From JABDJL01 sp963664065 (GTDB lineage Bacteria > Pseudomonadota > Gammaproteobacteria > Xanthomonadales > SZUA-36), in the NCBI GenBank assembly GCA_963664065.1, contig OY760942.1, forward strand, positions 930,001-994,000: a DNA stretch of 64,000 nucleotides, written 5' to 3'. Both the position numbers and the translations under genes were made by a program. Numbering within the stretch: position 1 is the first letter of the stretch; every line of letters starts with the position of its first letter. The notes beneath the pieces are model-generated. The model did no database searches and had not been told where the DNA came from. It worked only from the letters and a program-made list of their open reading frames with translations. Below, in pieces: positions 45,420 to 53,319 of this stretch.

Positions 45420-46331
45420 TCACCGGGGCGCTCGTTTTTGAAGTTTCAGTTTTTCGCGAACCCGGTCGGGACCGATGACCTTGACGCCCATGTCAGTCAG
45501 GATTCTCACCGCACGTTCAACCAGTTGGGCATTGGTGGCCAGCACGCCTTTTTCGAGATAGATGTTGTCCTCGAGGCCGACCCGTACGTTTCCACCGGCA
45601 AGGACAGCCGCAGCGACGTATGGCATCTCGTTGCGGCCCAGGGAAAATGCCGAGAAATGACAATCGGCCGGCAGGTTGTTAACCATCGCCAACAGGGTGT
45701 TCAGATCATCGGGGGCGCCCCAGGGTATGCCCATGCAAAGCTGCACGAGTAACGGGGTTTCGATGATGCCTTCTTTCACCAGTTGACGGGCAAACCAGAG
45801 GTGGCCGGTGTCGAAGGCTTCGATCTCCACCCGCACGCCCAGGTCAGTCATGATTTTGGCCATTGCGCGAAGCATGCTGGGCGTATTGGCCATAATGTAA
45901 TCCGCTTCGGCAAAATTCATGGTTCCGCAATCCAGGGTACAGATCTCGGGCAGGCACTCGGCGACATGTTCCATGCGTTCAGTCGCACTCGCCATATCGG
46001 TTCCCGACTCAAGCAGCGGCAATGGCGCCTCCGGCGGGCCGAGCGTCAGGTCACCACCCATTCCCGCCGTAAGATTGATGACCACATCGGTTTCCGAATC
46101 CCGGATCCTGTCCATGACTTCACGGTACAGGTCGACCCGTCTCGAGGCCGCACCCGTGTCGGGGTCTCTTACATGACAGTGAACGATGGCAGCGCCGGCT
46201 TTTGCCGCTTCGATCGCGCTCTCGGCGATCTGTTTCGGGCTGCGCGGGACCAGTGGGGAAATGTCCTGCGTTGCGCCAGAACCGGTTACCGGGCAGGTTA
46301 TGAAGACTTCTCTGTTGATCTGCAAAGGCAT
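45420..46331 (-). CDS. cdhC: Beta-keto acid cleavage enzyme, probable dehydrocarnitine cleavage enzyme (CdhC-like)
   Basis: A 303-residue BKACE (DUF849) family TIM barrel. Zinc ligands lie in VHCHVRDPDTG (His51, His53); other diagnostic segments are INLTAGMGGDLTLGP, CTLDCGTMNF, EAFDTGHLWFA, LCMGIPWGAPDDLNTLLAMV and GGNVRVGLEDNIYLEKGVLATNAQLVERA. The enzyme condenses a beta-keto acid with acetyl-CoA and splits it. The CdhC subgroup converts 3-dehydrocarnitine plus acetyl-CoA to betainyl-CoA and acetoacetate, and the match in GAGMGGDL and FDTGHLWFA regions is close. The thioesterase, CaiD and betaine genes around it support the same substrate. A carnitine dehydrogenase is not in the window. Confidence 0.8.
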   Translation of the reverse strand: MPLQINREVFITCPVTGSGATQDISPLVPRSPKQIAESAIEAAKAGAAIVHCHVRDPDTGAASRRVDLYREVMDRIRDSETDVVINLTAGMGGDLTLGPPEAPLPLLESGTDMASATERMEHVAECLPEICTLDCGTMNFAEADYIMANTPSMLRAMAKIMTDLGVRVEIEAFDTGHLWFARQLVKEGIIETPLLVQLCMGIPWGAPDDLNTLLAMVNNLPADCHFSAFSLGRNEMPYVAAAVLAGGNVRVGLEDNIYLEKGVLATNAQLVERAVRILTDMGVKVIGPDRVREKLKLQKRAPR

Positions 46332-46591
46332 TACGGTTCCTCCGATGACACGCTCGTGTTTGATTTAGCCCGCATATTGCACCAGTATGACTAGAGCTCA
46401 AGCCGTTCGCCACATCCGTGTTGTTCGCCACACCCTTATACTAAAATAGTGCAATTGCTTGAGTTCGGACAATCAATTCCATCGGGGTAGTGGGTATTGC
46501 CTGCTGCTTGACCGACAGAGAAGATTCCATTGATGAAAAAGGCGGATTTCAGTGGGTCCGGTAAGGTAGGCAGCAAGCTGGCGGGAAGTCT

Positions 46592-47305
46592 ATGACACTG
46601 CATGATTCAAGGCAGTCGGCACTATACGATGAAGTCGAGTGGCAAACGCGACTGGATCTGGCAGCCTGTTACCGCCTTGCTGACAGGTTTGGGTTTTCTG
46701 ATATCGTTTGGAACCACATCACAGCGAAGGTTCCGGGTTCGCAATTTTTTCTGATTAATCGATTCGGCTTGCGCTATGACGAAGTTACTGCATCCAACCT
46801 GGTGACCCTGGATCTGGATGGTAGCGTTATTGATCCGGGTACGGCCAGCAGCAAGGAAGATATCAACGTCACCGGCTTCATCATTCACAGCGCTATCCAT
46901 GCAGCCAGGGCGGACGTACATTGCATCATGCACAGCCACTCATCGGCCGGGCTGGCCGTATCCGTGCTGAAAGAAGGCCTGACGCCGATGATCCTGGACG
47001 CCATGCCGTTTTATAAGCAGGTTGCGTACCACGAATATGAGGGCCTGTCCGTGGATACCGGCGAACGCGAGCGGCTGGCGATCAACCTGGGCAGCAAAAA
47101 GGCCCTGATCATGCGAAATCACGGCCTGTTGACCTGTGGTGAAACAGTCGGTGAGGCTTTCATGCTGATGTATTACCTGGAGCGGGCCTGTAAAGTGCAA
47201 ATGCAGGTACTTTCCAGTGGGCAGGAATTTGATCTTCCGTCCAGCGAGGTTTGCGAAAAGGCGGCGAAGCAGTACCTGAATTTTCCCTTGGGAAAATATG
47301 AGTAG
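46592..47305 (+). CDS. Class II aldolase/adducin-family protein
   Basis: A 237-residue protein with the class II aldolase fold. Metal ligands are expected in VHCIMHSHSSAGLAVS (two His, about residues 109-124) and in LIMRNHGLLTCGETVGEAF (His near 176). The N-terminal FGFSDIVWNHITAKVPGS and the central ASSKEDINVTGFIIHSAIH are standard. Relatives include fuculose-phosphate aldolase and ribulose-phosphate epimerases, and many members are uncharacterised. Its place between the cleavage enzyme and the acyl-CoA dehydrogenase suggests a task in the same pathway, but I know of no assigned step in carnitine metabolism for it. Confidence 0.75.
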   Translation: MTLHDSRQSALYDEVEWQTRLDLAACYRLADRFGFSDIVWNHITAKVPGSQFFLINRFGLRYDEVTASNLVTLDLDGSVIDPGTASSKEDINVTGFIIHSAIHAARADVHCIMHSHSSAGLAVSVLKEGLTPMILDAMPFYKQVAYHEYEGLSVDTGERERLAINLGSKKALIMRNHGLLTCGETVGEAFMLMYYLERACKVQMQVLSSGQEFDLPSSEVCEKAAKQYLNFPLGKYE

Positions 47306-47432
47306 CCGGCGTTGCTGCGACTGGTTCAGAAAGAGTCACCGGACTACGCTGACTAACCAGCTTCAGTGGCCTTGCGCCCAACCACTTCCTGACTCGCTGA
47401 ACGCGGTACCATCACCCCGAAGGAGTACCAAG

Positions 47433-48593
47433 ATGCATTTTTCACTCAGCGACGAACAGCAATTGATTGTCGACACGGTCAGAGCTTTTGTCGAAAAGGA
47501 AGTCTATCCCTTCGAGGCCGAAATCGAGCGCAACGGCGAGGTCCCTCGCGAACTGGGAACGGATATTGCGCGCAAATGCAGGGACCTGGGTTTCTACGCG
47601 GCCAATATGCCGGCAGAGTTCGGTGGCGGCGGGCTGAATCAACTGGACTTCACCCTGCTCGAGCGGGAACTGGGCCGGGGCTCAATGGCTCTCACCGTGT
47701 TTTTCGGCCGTCCATCCGGAATACTGGCCGCCTGCGAGGGGGAGCAACGTGAGCGGTACCTGCTGCCGGCGGTCAGCGGAGAAAAATTCGATGCGCTGGC
47801 GATGTCCGAACCCGCCGCCGGCTCCGACATACGCGGCATGAAAACCACGGCCAGGCCGGACGGCGATGACTGGATCATCAATGGCACGAAACACTTCATC
47901 AGCCATGCGGATATCGCGGACTTCGTCATCGTGTTCGTCGCCAGCGGTGAAGAGTCCACCGCGCACGGGCCGAAGAAGAAAATCACTTGTTTCCTGGTTG
48001 ATCGCGATACACCGGGGTTCGAGATTCGCCCTGGTTACGAGTCGGTTTCACATCGCGGTTATCACAACGGCATACTGGTTTTCGACGATTGCCGGGTGCC
48101 CAAATGCCAGGTTCTCGGCGAACCCCACCAGGGTTTTGCCCTGGCAAATGAGTGGCTTTATGCTACCCGGCTGACGGTTGCCGCAATGAGCGTGGGTCGT
48201 GCCAGGCGGGTCATGGACCTGGTCGTACCCTACTCGGTTGAGCGCAAGCAGTTCGGACAGTCCATCAGCAAATTCCAGGGGGTATCGTTCAAACTTGCCG
48301 ATATGATCACAGAGATCGATGCAGCCGACTTGCTGACGTTGTCCGGTGCCTGGCGCATTGACCAGGGCCTGCCTGCCAACAGGGAAATTGCCAGCGCCAA
48401 ACTGTTTGCAACTGAAATGCTCGCACACGTGACCGACGAGGCGGTGCAAATCTTCGGTGGAATGGGATTGATGAATGATTTGCCGCTGGAGCGCTTCTGG
48501 CGTGATGCACGGGTTGAACGCATCTGGGACGGCACATCGGAGATCCAGCGCCACATTATCAGTCGCGACCTGTTGCGACCCTTTGAAAGCTAA
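47433..48593 (+). CDS. Acyl-CoA dehydrogenase, possible gamma-butyrobetainyl-CoA dehydrogenase
   Basis: A 386-residue flavoprotein. The ATG at 47433 is preceded by AAGGAG, while the frame open to 47298 overlaps the aldolase gene and has no start signal. Motifs are LAMSEPAAGSDIRGMKTTA (about 120-138), INGTKHFISHADIADFVIVF (about 149-168), VERKQFGQSISKFQGVSFKLADM and WDGTSEIQRHIISRDLL, with the C-terminal arm typical of short-chain enzymes. In this cluster it could oxidise gamma-butyrobetainyl-CoA to crotonobetainyl-CoA, feeding CaiD next door, or act in reverse like CaiA. Substrate is inferred from context. Confidence 0.75.
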   Translation: MHFSLSDEQQLIVDTVRAFVEKEVYPFEAEIERNGEVPRELGTDIARKCRDLGFYAANMPAEFGGGGLNQLDFTLLERELGRGSMALTVFFGRPSGILAACEGEQRERYLLPAVSGEKFDALAMSEPAAGSDIRGMKTTARPDGDDWIINGTKHFISHADIADFVIVFVASGEESTAHGPKKKITCFLVDRDTPGFEIRPGYESVSHRGYHNGILVFDDCRVPKCQVLGEPHQGFALANEWLYATRLTVAAMSVGRARRVMDLVVPYSVERKQFGQSISKFQGVSFKLADMITEIDAADLLTLSGAWRIDQGLPANREIASAKLFATEMLAHVTDEAVQIFGGMGLMNDLPLERFWRDARVERIWDGTSEIQRHIISRDLLRPFES

Positions 48594-48648
48594 AAGCCTG
48601 CACGGGGATATTTCTGCCGCGCGGACACCTAATCCAACAGGAACCCAC

Positions 48649-49440
48649 ATGAACATGACTACCAACCCGATCAAGACGCGTGTCGAGGGCAGTATTCTCG
48701 AGCTTATCATCGACCGCCCGAAGGCAAATGCAATCGACCTGGCAACCAGCCGGATCATGGGCGAAATATTCGCCGAATTCCGTGATGATGACCAGTTGAG
48801 AGTCGCCATCATCAGCGGTGGTGGAGACAGGTTCTTTTGTGCCGGCTGGGATCTCAAGGCGGCCGCCGATGGTGATGCCGTCGATGGTGATTACGGCGTC
48901 GGTGGATTCGGCGGTATCCAGGAACTGGAGGACTTCAACAAGCCGGTTATCTGTGCAGTTAACGGCATTTGCTGTGGTGGCGGCCTGGAACTGGCGCTGA
49001 GTGCCGATATCATCCTGGCTGCGGACCACGCGAGTTTCGCCATGCCGGAAATCCGCTCTGGTACGGTCGCCGATGCCGGATCCATCAAGCTCCCCAAACG
49101 GATTCCCTACCATATAGCCATGGAAATGCTGCTGACGGGTCGATGGATGGATGCGACCGAAGCCCACCGTTGGGGATTTGTGAATGAAGTCATGGCGGCG
49201 GAAAAACTGATGAACCGGGCCTGGGAACTGGCGCGCCTCATCGAATCAGGACCGCCACTGGTAAATGCTGCGATCAAGGAAATCGTACGCGAGGCCGAGA
49301 ACATGAAATTTCTGGATGCCTTGCAAAAAATTACGGACCGGCAATTTCAAACCGTTGATGTACTCTATTCCAGCGAGGACCAGATCGAAGGGGCGAAAGC
49401 CTTTGCAGAAAAGCGGGACCCCGTCTGGAAAGGCAAATAG
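48649..49440 (+). CDS. caiD: Carnitinyl-CoA dehydratase
   Basis: A 263-residue crotonase-fold enzyme very close in sequence to Escherichia coli CaiD. Shared segments include DRPKANAID, QLRVAIISGGGDRFFCAGWDLKAAA (about residues 44-68), NKPVICAVNG, GGGLELALSADII and the ending EGAKAFAEKRDPVWKGK, which is almost diagnostic. CaiD interconverts L-carnitinyl-CoA and crotonobetainyl-CoA. The start at 48649 follows a CAGGA sequence; the frame upstream overlaps the dehydrogenase. It is 56 bases after the dehydrogenase and 18 bases before the ligase, in one operon. Confidence 0.88.
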   Translation: MNMTTNPIKTRVEGSILELIIDRPKANAIDLATSRIMGEIFAEFRDDDQLRVAIISGGGDRFFCAGWDLKAAADGDAVDGDYGVGGFGGIQELEDFNKPVICAVNGICCGGGLELALSADIILAADHASFAMPEIRSGTVADAGSIKLPKRIPYHIAMEMLLTGRWMDATEAHRWGFVNEVMAAEKLMNRAWELARLIESGPPLVNAAIKEIVREAENMKFLDALQKITDRQFQTVDVLYSSEDQIEGAKAFAEKRDPVWKGK

Positions 49441-49458
49441 ACCCTACAAGGCACCGGC

Positions 49459-51516
49459 ATGAGCGCAAAGGCCGCATTGAAACGCTTACTGAGCCCGGAA
49501 ACGATTGCAGTATTCGGTGGCAATGAAGCAGCATGCGTTATCGAACAATGCAAATCGGTCGGTTTTGAAGGAGAAATCTGGGCTGTCAATCCAAACCGGC
49601 GGGAATTGGCGGGTGTCCCGTGCTTCGCTGCCGCTGGCGATCTCCCCACCGCACCCGATGCCAGTTTTATCGCAGCTCCTCCGCGGGTGTCGATAGAAAT
49701 TGTGCGCGATCTTGCGGCACTGGGCGCCAACGGTGCAGTGTGCTTTGCCGCCGGCTTCGCCGAAACCGGTGACAAGGGCGCCGTGCTTCAGCAACACCTG
49801 CGGGAAGCGGCAGGCGACATGGCAATCATCGGCCCGAATTGCCACGGATTCCTGAATTACCTGGATGGCGTGGCCTTGTGGCCTGATCAGCATGGTGGCG
49901 GGCGGATCGATCGGGGCGTTGCGCTGGTTCTGCAAAGCGGCAACATGGGAATCAACCTGAGTATGCAGCAGCGTGGACTCGATCTGGCTTATGTCATCAG
50001 CATCGGTAACAAATGCTCCCTGGATCTGCATGACTACATCGAGATATTGCTCGATGACCCGCGCGTGTCGGCCATTGGTTTGCACATTGAAGGCATTGAC
50101 AAGGTTCACGCGTTTTCGGTCGCCGCCATTAAAGCGCTCAGGGCCGGCATACCAATCGTTGCCATCAAGACCGGCCGCACATCCCGTGGCGCAGAAATCA
50201 ACATGAGCCATACCGCTTCACTGGCCGGTTCTGACAGCCTGTACTCGGCCCTGTTCAAGCGTACCGGGATTGCACGCTGCGACACACTGGCGCAGTTCCT
50301 CGAAACCCTGAAGTTCGTATCGAATGTCGGGATTCTGCCGGAGTTTACCTTCGGTTCAATGAGCTGTTCCGGTGGAGAAGCCGCTCTGATCGCCGATTAT
50401 GCCAGCACTTTGCATCTTGCCATGCCCGAGTTGTCAGATGAATCTGCAAGCCAATTGCGTGCCGTACTGGGCCCCAAAGTACACCTGTCCAATCCGCTGG
50501 ACTATCACACCTATGCATGGGGTGATTACGAAAAACTGCTTGCCTGCTTCTCGGCAATGCTCAAAAACCGTTTTGCCTGCACGATGCTGGTGCTGGACTA
50601 CGCGCCCGGCGAGGGGTCAGAGAGCGAATACTGGAAAACCGCTGAACGGGCACTGATAAACGCTGCTGCAATTACCGGCCAGAGAGCCGTCATTGTCTCC
50701 ACGCTGCCGGAAACGCTGCCGGAGGAGGTACGCGCGCGATTAGGCGATGCCGGCATTGCACCTATGCAGGGCCTGGAGGAATGCCTGTTCGCCATCAGGG
50801 CGGCCGCGCTCATCGGGCGTGTCAGCCAAGACGTCAACGCCGTGCAGCCGGTACTTGATCAGATACCCATAAGCGGATCTGCCTGTTCACTGGATGAATG
50901 GGAAAGCAAAAAGGAGCTGGCAGAAATCGGCCTGCAGATTCCGGCAGGTAATCTGTGCGCCGCTGTGGAGACGGTAGAGACTGCCGAATCACTGGGCTAT
51001 CCGGTGGCGCTGAAAGCGGTCTCCAGGGAGCTTGTGCACAAGACTGAAAGGCGCGCCGTAATCCTTGATCTGCGTGACAGGCATGCGGTGGCGGCCGCAA
51101 CCCGGGAGCTGGTGCCCCACCACGAACACTTTCTCGTCGAGAAGATGGTAGCTCCGGTCATTGCCGAATTCATCGTCGGCGTCAGCCGTGATCCGACCTT
51201 CGGGCTAAGCTTGCTGCTGGGCGCCGGCGGCACACTGGTGGAGCTGCTGGACGATACGGTGTCAATCCTGTTACCCGCCCGGAGACAGGAGCTGCGTACC
51301 GCTATTGAAACACTGAGGGTGGCCAGCCTGGTCGATTCCTACCGTGGCAGTGAAGCGGGCGACATGGAGGCCATTGTTGACGCTGTCTTAGCGATCGCAG
51401 ATTACGCACTTGCGAACCATGCTGATCTTGAGGAACTTGATGTCAATCCACTCATTGTCACGCCCCAGGGAGCCGTGGCGGCAGACGCATACATCCGAAA
51501 AGTCACCGATAGCTGA
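49459..51516 (+). CDS. ADP-forming acyl-CoA ligase (acetate-CoA ligase family)
   Basis: A 685-residue fusion of a CoA-binding domain (SPETIAVFGGN and CKSVGFEGEIWAVNPNRRE, about residues 10-55), a succinyl-CoA-ligase-like domain (QSGNMGINLSMQQRGLDLAYVISIGNKCSLDLHDYIE, about 155-190) and a C-terminal ATP-grasp domain (GYPVALKAVSRELVHKTE, FLVEKMVAPVIAEFIVGVSRDPTFG). It makes acyl-CoA with release of ADP and phosphate. In the cluster it would activate carnitine, crotonobetaine or butyrobetaine, replacing the AMP-forming CaiC. The family is usually called acetyl-CoA synthetase, and the proposed substrate is contextual. Confidence 0.8.
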   Translation: MSAKAALKRLLSPETIAVFGGNEAACVIEQCKSVGFEGEIWAVNPNRRELAGVPCFAAAGDLPTAPDASFIAAPPRVSIEIVRDLAALGANGAVCFAAGFAETGDKGAVLQQHLREAAGDMAIIGPNCHGFLNYLDGVALWPDQHGGGRIDRGVALVLQSGNMGINLSMQQRGLDLAYVISIGNKCSLDLHDYIEILLDDPRVSAIGLHIEGIDKVHAFSVAAIKALRAGIPIVAIKTGRTSRGAEINMSHTASLAGSDSLYSALFKRTGIARCDTLAQFLETLKFVSNVGILPEFTFGSMSCSGGEAALIADYASTLHLAMPELSDESASQLRAVLGPKVHLSNPLDYHTYAWGDYEKLLACFSAMLKNRFACTMLVLDYAPGEGSESEYWKTAERALINAAAITGQRAVIVSTLPETLPEEVRARLGDAGIAPMQGLEECLFAIRAAALIGRVSQDVNAVQPVLDQIPISGSACSLDEWESKKELAEIGLQIPAGNLCAAVETVETAESLGYPVALKAVSRELVHKTERRAVILDLRDRHAVAAATRELVPHHEHFLVEKMVAPVIAEFIVGVSRDPTFGLSLLLGAGGTLVELLDDTVSILLPARRQELRTAIETLRVASLVDSYRGSEAGDMEAIVDAVLAIADYALANHADLEELDVNPLIVTPQGAVAADAYIRKVTDS

Positions 51517-51724
51517 CGGGGCAAAACCATGAACAAAAGCAAATGTTTTGCAAGTACTGCCCCCGGGACGGCCCTGCTGCCTTTTGGGAGTCGTTTTTGA
51601 CCAGATAGGCGTCGTATTGGTAAATGCGCCTTCCCTGATACTGGCACAAACTGGATTGATCTACATACCAACGCGCTGGCGGCCAGGCAGGCGATTTCGT
51701 TTGCGCTAAAGAACCGGGAATAAT

Positions 51725-53266
51725 ATGAGCCAAAGGGGCAATCGAAGGAGAGCAGGCGGTCGTAGCGCAAAGCACACGGCACGGCAGCATTCCGGGCCGA
51801 TTGCCAAAGCTTATATCGAGCGCAAAATCCCTTATTACGAACTGCTTGATGATGCCGCGCTTGAGTTGATCGAGTACAACGCCGACACCGTTCTGGAAGA
51901 AATCGGCATCGAGTTCAAGGATTTTCCCGAAGCCCTCAGCTTGTTCCGGGATTCAGGTGCGGATATCGATGGTGAGCGGGTGCGTTTCCCGCGTGGTTTA
52001 TGTCGTTCAATCATCCAGCAGTCTGCCCCTGCCGAATATACGCAGCATGCACGTAACCCGGCACGCAATGTCCTTATTGGCGGAAAACGAACCGTACTGG
52101 CGCCGGCCTACGGATCACCATTCGTTCGTGACCTGGATAAGGGAAGGCGTTACGGGACAATCGAGGATTTCCGAAACTTTGTAAAGCTGACGTACATGAG
52201 CCCCGGTCTGCACCATTCCGGGGGTACGGTGTGTGAACCCGTCGACGTGCCCGTCAACAAGCGGCATATGGACATGGTGTACAGCCATATCAAATACAGT
52301 GACAAGCCGTTCATGGGTTCGGTGACGCTCCCTGAACGGGCGCAAGATACCATTGATATGGCCAAAATTGTTTTTGGTGACGAGTTCGTGGAACAAAACA
52401 CCGTAATAACCAGCCTGATTAACGCGAATTCACCGTTGACTTTTGACGCCACTATGCTGGGCGCCGCTACCGTTTATGCACGTCATAACCAGGCAACGAT
52501 GATCTCGCCGTTCATTCTGGCTGGTGCGATGTCGCCAGTCACCGTGGCGGGTACAGTGACGCAAATCCTTGCCGAGGCCATGGCCGGTATCGCCTACATC
52601 CAATTGCTAAGGCCGGGAGCACCGGTAATTTTTGGCACTTTTGCAGCTGCGGTTTCCATGCAGTCAGGCGCACCGACTTTTGGCGGGCCTGAGCCCAGCC
52701 TGGTATTGTTTGCCGCGGCCGCACTGGCCAGAAGGTTAGGCGTTCCTTTCCGCAGCGGGGGTGGTTTATGTGCATCGAAAATTTCCGATGCCCAGGCTGC
52801 TTACGAGTCCGCGAATACCCTGCAGACAGCGGCACTTGCCGGTGTAAATTTCATGCTGCACACTGCGGGTTGGCTGGAAGGGGGGCTGTCGATGGGCTAT
52901 GAGAAGTTCATCATGGATGCTGACCAGGCGAACATGATTTCAGTTCTGCTGGGAGGCATGGATCTTTCTGAAAATGGATTGGCACTAGACGCAATGCGAG
53001 AGGTTGGCCCCGGCGCGCACTTTCTTGGTGCACAACATACCCTGGCCAACTTTGAGACCGCATTCTACCAGTCCAGTGTGGCGGACAGTAACAGCTTCGA
53101 GCAATGGACAGAAGACGGATCCATGGATGCCGCGCAGCGTGCGAACGCGCAGTGGAAATCTATGCTGGATGAATACCAGGCACCGCCGCTTGATCCTTCG
53201 ATTGATGAAGCGTTGCTGGATTTCATGCAGCGCCGAAAATCAGAATTTGAAGACCGGGATTATTGA
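51725..53266 (+). CDS. MttB-superfamily methyltransferase, non-pyrrolysine (copy 2)
   Basis: A 513-residue protein of the trimethylamine methyltransferase superfamily. A basic N terminus (MSQRGNRRRAGGRSAKHTA) precedes LLDDAALELIEYNADTVLEEIGIEF. Core segments are GSVTLPERAQDTIDMAKIVFGDE, QLLRPGAPVIFGTFAAAVSMQSGAPTFGGPEPSL and LGVPFRSGGGLCASKISDAQAAYESA, ending with EVGPGAHFLGAQHTLANFETAFYQ. No TAG codon interrupts it. It starts 208 bases after the ligase and ends 53 bases before the dimethylglycine dehydrogenase-like gene. That position makes glycine betaine to dimethylglycine its most likely step, using a corrinoid acceptor encoded elsewhere. Confidence 0.82.
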   Translation: MSQRGNRRRAGGRSAKHTARQHSGPIAKAYIERKIPYYELLDDAALELIEYNADTVLEEIGIEFKDFPEALSLFRDSGADIDGERVRFPRGLCRSIIQQSAPAEYTQHARNPARNVLIGGKRTVLAPAYGSPFVRDLDKGRRYGTIEDFRNFVKLTYMSPGLHHSGGTVCEPVDVPVNKRHMDMVYSHIKYSDKPFMGSVTLPERAQDTIDMAKIVFGDEFVEQNTVITSLINANSPLTFDATMLGAATVYARHNQATMISPFILAGAMSPVTVAGTVTQILAEAMAGIAYIQLLRPGAPVIFGTFAAAVSMQSGAPTFGGPEPSLVLFAAAALARRLGVPFRSGGGLCASKISDAQAAYESANTLQTAALAGVNFMLHTAGWLEGGLSMGYEKFIMDADQANMISVLLGGMDLSENGLALDAMREVGPGAHFLGAQHTLANFETAFYQSSVADSNSFEQWTEDGSMDAAQRANAQWKSMLDEYQAPPLDPSIDEALLDFMQRRKSEFEDRDY

Positions 53267-53319
53267 CATGTTCAGGGTCATCCGGGTAGCTCCCTTCGGG
53301 CAATTCCGGAAGCAATGAA

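Noticed and set aside
43197..53266. Pyrrolysine: MttB-family genes together with in-frame TAG codons in the TonB receptor and the nucleotidase remnant
   Set aside because: Neither MttB copy contains an internal TAG, no pyl gene is in the window, other interrupted genes carry TAA or TGA, and ordinary genes here (such as MttB copy 1) terminate with TAG.
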